This document shows, in pieces, positions 61,422 through 64,000 of a stretch of DNA of 64,000 nt (within the stretch, counting starts at the first letter, position 1; every line of letters starts with the position of its first letter). The translations under genes and the position numbers were made by a program. This DNA comes from Sphingomonas brevis (GTDB taxonomy: Bacteria > Pseudomonadota > Alphaproteobacteria > Sphingomonadales > Sphingomonadaceae). The stretch is taken from positions 2,527,001-2,591,000 of the forward strand of contig NZ_JAMGBB010000001.1 of the NCBI RefSeq assembly GCF_023516505.1. The letters are read 5' to 3'. The notes beneath the pieces were generated by a model, which saw only the letters and a program-made list of their open reading frames with translations, was not told the origin of the DNA and ran no database searches.

Positions 61422-62608
61422 CGCGCGGCCAATGGCACAGGCGCTGGCATCGGCACCAGCCCGGCGCGGAGCACGCGCAGCGCGTTGCCGCCCATCACCG
61501 CGCGGATCTCATCCGGCGTGAAGCCCTCGTCGAGCAGCGCCTGCGTGACCTGGTCGAGGTGCGCGACGTCGAAGCGGGTCGTGGTCGATCCGTCAAAGTC
61601 GCTGCCCAGCGCCACATAAGACACGCCAACCAGGTCGCGAACGTAGCGCATCGCCTTGGCAATCGAGCGCGGAGAAATGTCGCACACCGCGGCGTCCCAA
61701 TAGCCGATGCCGATCACTCCGCCGGTCCGTGCAACTCCTCGTATCTCCTCATCGGTGAGGTTGCGGTTGACCTTGCAGGTAGCCTGCACCCCGCCATGGC
61801 TGGAAACGACCGGGCGGCGGGCCATGCCGAGGATGTCGGCGACGCATTTGTGGCTGCAATGGGCGATGTCGACGATCATGCCCTTGGCTTCCATCGCCCG
61901 GACGATCCGGCGGCCGAAGGGGGTGAGGCCGCCTTTCTTTTCGCCGTGCATCGATCCGGCCAGCTGGTTGTCGAAGAAATGGGTCAGGCCGGCCATGCGG
62001 AAACCGGCGGCATAGAGTTTGTCGAGATTCTCCGCCTTGCCCTCCAGGTCGTGCAGCCCCTCGATGCTGAGCATGGCGGCGATGGGTTTCGCGCGCACCC
62101 TATCGGCAAGCAGGGCGTCGAGGTCAGCGTCATTGCCGACGCTCCTCAGCTGGCCGTTGGATGCGGCAACCGCACGGTCAAGCTTTTGCGCCTGCCACAG
62201 CGAGCGCTGGAGCAGCGAATTCCAGGTTCGCACCGGCTGCGCCTGGGCGATGGACAACAAGGTTATGTCGTCGGCCGCATCGGCGCTGTTGCGGTCGTAA
62301 TTGAGGCCCTTGGGCGACTTGGTCACCGACGAAAAGACCTGAAGCGCGACATTGCCCTGCTGCAGGCGCGGCAGGTCGATGTGGCCCCTGTCCGAGCCGT
62401 CAAGCAGGCTTCGCTTCCACAGCAGCGTGTCGGCGTGCAGATCGACAATGGTCAGGCTTGCGTGCAGCTGCTTTGCCTGCGGGCTGACCGGGATCAGCCG
62501 GTTGCCGTCGATCTGGTTCTGTCCGCGCTCGATATAGCCGGGCAGCATTAACGCCGCGGCCGCGACCAATATGACGACTATGGCGAGTGCCCACCCCAGC
62601 TTGCGCAT
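61418..62608 (-). CDS. Membrane dipeptidase, M19 family
   Basis: A 396-residue zinc dipeptidase. An N-terminal anchor (LGWALAIVVILVAAAALMLPG) precedes the catalytic domain with DLHADTLLW (first metal pair), SIEGLHDLEG (bridging Glu), IVDIAHCSHKC and VVSSHGG (His ligands), and ALGSDFDGS near the end. Family members cleave dipeptides and some beta-lactams at the cell envelope. The start at 62608 is chosen at the anchor; the longer frame has no supporting site. It is the first gene of the ribF-ileS-lspA operon and diverges from rpsM. Confidence 0.88.
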   Translation of the reverse strand: MRKLGWALAIVVILVAAAALMLPGYIERGQNQIDGNRLIPVSPQAKQLHASLTIVDLHADTLLWKRSLLDGSDRGHIDLPRLQQGNVALQVFSSVTKSPKGLNYDRNSADAADDITLLSIAQAQPVRTWNSLLQRSLWQAQKLDRAVAASNGQLRSVGNDADLDALLADRVRAKPIAAMLSIEGLHDLEGKAENLDKLYAAGFRMAGLTHFFDNQLAGSMHGEKKGGLTPFGRRIVRAMEAKGMIVDIAHCSHKCVADILGMARRPVVSSHGGVQATCKVNRNLTDEEIRGVARTGGVIGIGYWDAAVCDISPRSIAKAMRYVRDLVGVSYVALGSDFDGSTTTRFDVAHLDQVTQALLDEGFTPDEIRAVMGGNALRVLRAGLVPMPAPVPLAAR

Positions 62609-62760
62609 GGCCAAGCGGTAGCGAACTTCAGTTGCAAGTCCAGACGCTTGACTCTGATCCTGCCCGAACCTACATGGCCGCCATCCCGTTTTATCGGTCA
62701 CGGCGGCGCATTCCTTGCGCGCGCCGTTTTTCCGTTGGAACGGGCTAACGCTTTGAGATG

Positions 62761-62783
62761 GGGCGGTCGGGTGCCCGCCGCCC
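62761..62783 (+). other. Hairpin in the rpsM leader
   Basis: GGGCGG-T-CGGG and CCCG-CCGCCC pair around TG, with one bulged T, in the untranslated leader of rpsM. It is followed at 62793-62797 by the AGGAG ribosome-binding site. Such hairpins near the start of ribosomal protein transcripts are candidates for translational feedback control. Confidence 0.5.
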
Positions 62784-62806
62784 TGTGGAGCTAGGAGAAT
62801 TGCTTA

Positions 62807-63175
62807 ATGGCACGTATCGCCGGCGTTAACTTGCCGACCAACAAGCGCGTGGTTATCGCGCTGCAATATATCCACGGCATTGGCCAGGCCAAAGCCAAGG
62901 AAATCACCGAGAAGCTGTCGATTGCGCCGGAGCGCCGCGTCCAGGACCTAACCGACCAGGAAGTGCTGCACATCCGCGAGGCGATCGACGCTGATTACAC
63001 CGTCGAGGGCGACCTGCGCCGCGAGACGGCGATGAACATCAAGCGGTTGATGGACCTCGCCTGCTATCGCGGTCTGCGTCATCGCAAGGGCCTGCCGGTC
63101 CGCGGTCAGCGCACGCATACCAATGCGCGCACCCGCAAGGGCAAGGCCAAGCCGATTGCCGGCAAGAAGAAGTAA
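62807..63175 (+). CDS. rpsM: 30S ribosomal protein S13
   Basis: A 122-residue S13 of normal length and sequence: [25 protein letters not shown], the helix-two-turns-helix and the basic tail [23 protein letters not shown] that reaches the decoding site. It sits at the head of the small-subunit head proteins and contacts 16S rRNA and S19. Upstream is the divergent dipeptidase gene, so the usual spc-operon end (secY, adk) is not present before it in this genome region. Confidence 0.97.
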   Translation: MARIAGVNLPTNKRVVIALQYIHGIGQAKAKEITEKLSIAPERRVQDLTDQEVLHIREAIDADYTVEGDLRRETAMNIKRLMDLACYRGLRHRKGLPVRGQRTHTNARTRKGKAKPIAGKKK

Positions 63176-63222
63176 GCCCCCAGGGCTACTTCTCCTCGAC
63201 TTAGAGAGATTAGGGATTTCCA

Positions 63223-63612
63223 ATGGCACGTGAACCCCAGCGCCTTCGCCGTCGCGAGCGCAAGAACATCACCGCCGGCGTCGCGCATGTGAACGCCAGC
63301 TTCAACAACACCATGATCACCATCACCGACGCCCAGGGCAACGCCATCGCGTGGAGCTCGGCCGGGATGATGGGCTTCAAGGGCAGCCGCAAGTCGACAC
63401 CGTACGCGGCGCAGGTTGCAGCCGAAGACGCCGGCCGCAAGGCCGCCGAGCATGGCGTCCGCACCCTTGAGGTCGAGGTCAAGGGCCCCGGATCGGGCCG
63501 CGAAAGCGCTCTTCGTGCGCTGCAGGCGGTCGGCTTCCAGATCACTTCGATCCGTGACGTCACTCCGATCCCGCACAACGGCGTCCGCCCGTCGAAGCGC
63601 CGCCGCGTCTGA
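63223..63612 (+). CDS. rpsK: 30S ribosomal protein S11
   Basis: A 129-residue S11, normal length: [34 protein letters not shown] and [23 protein letters not shown], with the conserved basic end [13 protein letters not shown]. It forms part of the platform of the small subunit. It starts 47 bp after rpsM and is followed by a hairpin and rpoA. Confidence 0.97.
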   Translation: MAREPQRLRRRERKNITAGVAHVNASFNNTMITITDAQGNAIAWSSAGMMGFKGSRKSTPYAAQVAAEDAGRKAAEHGVRTLEVEVKGPGSGRESALRALQAVGFQITSIRDVTPIPHNGVRPSKRRRV

Positions 63613-63617
63613 AGTTC

Positions 63618-63640
63618 CGGCCAAAGTCTCACTTTGGCCG
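63618..63640 (+). other. Perfect hairpin between rpsK and rpoA
   Basis: CGGCCAAAG-TCTCA-CTTTGGCCG is a perfect 9-bp stem with a 5-base loop, 5 bp after the rpsK stop. There is no T-run (AAGTTTC follows), so it is probably not a full terminator. It may adjust the ratio of ribosomal protein to RNA polymerase alpha, or protect the upstream mRNA end after cleavage. Confidence 0.6.
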
Positions 63641-63713
63641 AAGTTTCAGGAAGAAAGTTTCAAAATCAGGAGTTTAGCGGGACGCCGCAACTCCGCTCTG
63701 CCAAGGAAGAAAA

Positions 63714-64000
63714 ATGGCCGTCAACGCAAAGAACTGGCAGGAACTCAAGAAGCCGAACGCGCTGGAGCGCAAGCCGGGAACCGACGTGCGCCGCAAGGCA
63801 GCGTTCGTCGCCGAGCCGCTGGAGCGCGGCTTCGGCATGACCCTCGGCAACTCGCTGCGCCGGGTGCTGCTGTCGTCGCTGCAGGGCGCGGCGGTGACCT
63901 CGATCAAGATCGAGGGCGTGCTGCATGAGTTCTCGAGCCTCGCGGGGGTCCGCGAGGATGTTACCGACATCATCCTCAACGTGAAGCAGATCGCGTTGAA
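63714..64000 (+). CDS. rpoA: RNA polymerase alpha subunit, N-terminal part (cut by window edge)
   Basis: The first 95 residues of RpoA. The N-terminal domain has [35 protein letters not shown] and [25 protein letters not shown], the surface that dimerises and binds beta. AAGGAAGAAAA precedes the ATG. The C-terminal domain that contacts promoters and activators such as PhoB lies beyond the window. Confidence 0.95.
   Translation, partial: MAVNAKNWQELKKPNALERKPGTDVRRKAAFVAEPLERGFGMTLGNSLRRVLLSSLQGAAVTSIKIEGVLHEFSSLAGVREDVTDIILNVKQIAL

Overview
The window is high-GC, gene-dense DNA of an alphaproteobacterium, most likely a sphingomonad (order Sphingomonadales). Genus and species cannot be fixed from sequence alone. 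The pointers are: ubiquinone synthesis genes (ubiG, ubiA); a plant-type glutamate-cysteine ligase; an NDUFA9-like protein beside uppP; pstSCAB with phoU, phoB and a PhoR kinase; ribF-ileS-lspA followed by a DUF3035 lipoprotein; a TonB-dependent receptor with an acylase nearby; and a DNA-binding protein whose DNA-binding domain resembles CtrA. There is no prophage, insertion sequence, CRISPR array or integrase. Almost everything looks like core chromosome.

Layout. 1-9.5 kb: the 5' part of ptsP, an EF-hand protein, a nitronate monooxygenase-like flavoprotein, lysC divergent from ubiG, a GST, an NDUFA9-like/uppP operon, a periplasmic retropepsin-PDZ protein, and a DUF2975 membrane protein coupled to a small HTH regulator. 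9.5-14.9 kb: tRNA-Leu(CAG), glpK-PilZ, a gamma carbonic anhydrase, a secreted Pro-rich protein, an AlkA-type glycosylase and rlmB. 14.9-22 kb: a contiguous phosphate regulon on the minus strand, phoR, [Pho box], pstS, pstC, pstA, pstB, phoU, phoB. 22-24.4 kb: small unclassified genes, including a LuxR-type regulator with a C-terminal membrane segment, then tRNA-Tyr and tRNA-Gly. 24.5-27.9 kb: the two-gene bacterial NHEJ system, ku-ligD. 27.9-36.8 kb: a penicillin-acylase-type hydrolase, prolyl aminopeptidase, an orphan ATP-grasp protein, a TonB receptor, and rsmE-gshA. 36.9-46 kb: a HAD hydrolase with ubiA and pmbA, a secreted matrixin-like protein with an altered zinc motif, a CoA-binding protein and mrp, hflK-hflC, and a DegP/HtrA protease with a shared terminator. 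46.0-46.5 kb: an AT-richer, poorly explained patch with a possible Cys-rich secreted peptide. 46.5-55.7 kb: a HerA-like ATPase run, an M20 amidohydrolase, an OPT transporter, ung-queF-panE-like, and sseA. 55.7-62.6 kb: one long minus-strand operon, dipeptidase, ribF, ileS, lspA, DUF3035 lipoprotein, receiverless CtrA-like protein, unknown. 62.8 kb to the end: rpsM, rpsK and the start of rpoA.

The most unusual non-coding signal is a small family of hairpins with an invariant TCC-GGG-GGA core, found only next to the three tRNA genes. Two copies form a 40-bp tandem repeat downstream of tRNA-Leu. All three base-pair changes between their stems are compensatory, so the fold itself appears to be conserved. 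Other points for follow-up are two copies of a long dispersed palindrome, a six-hairpin array between ubiG and the GST gene, a matrixin-like protein carrying QExxH in place of HExxH, and the receiverless CtrA-like regulator.
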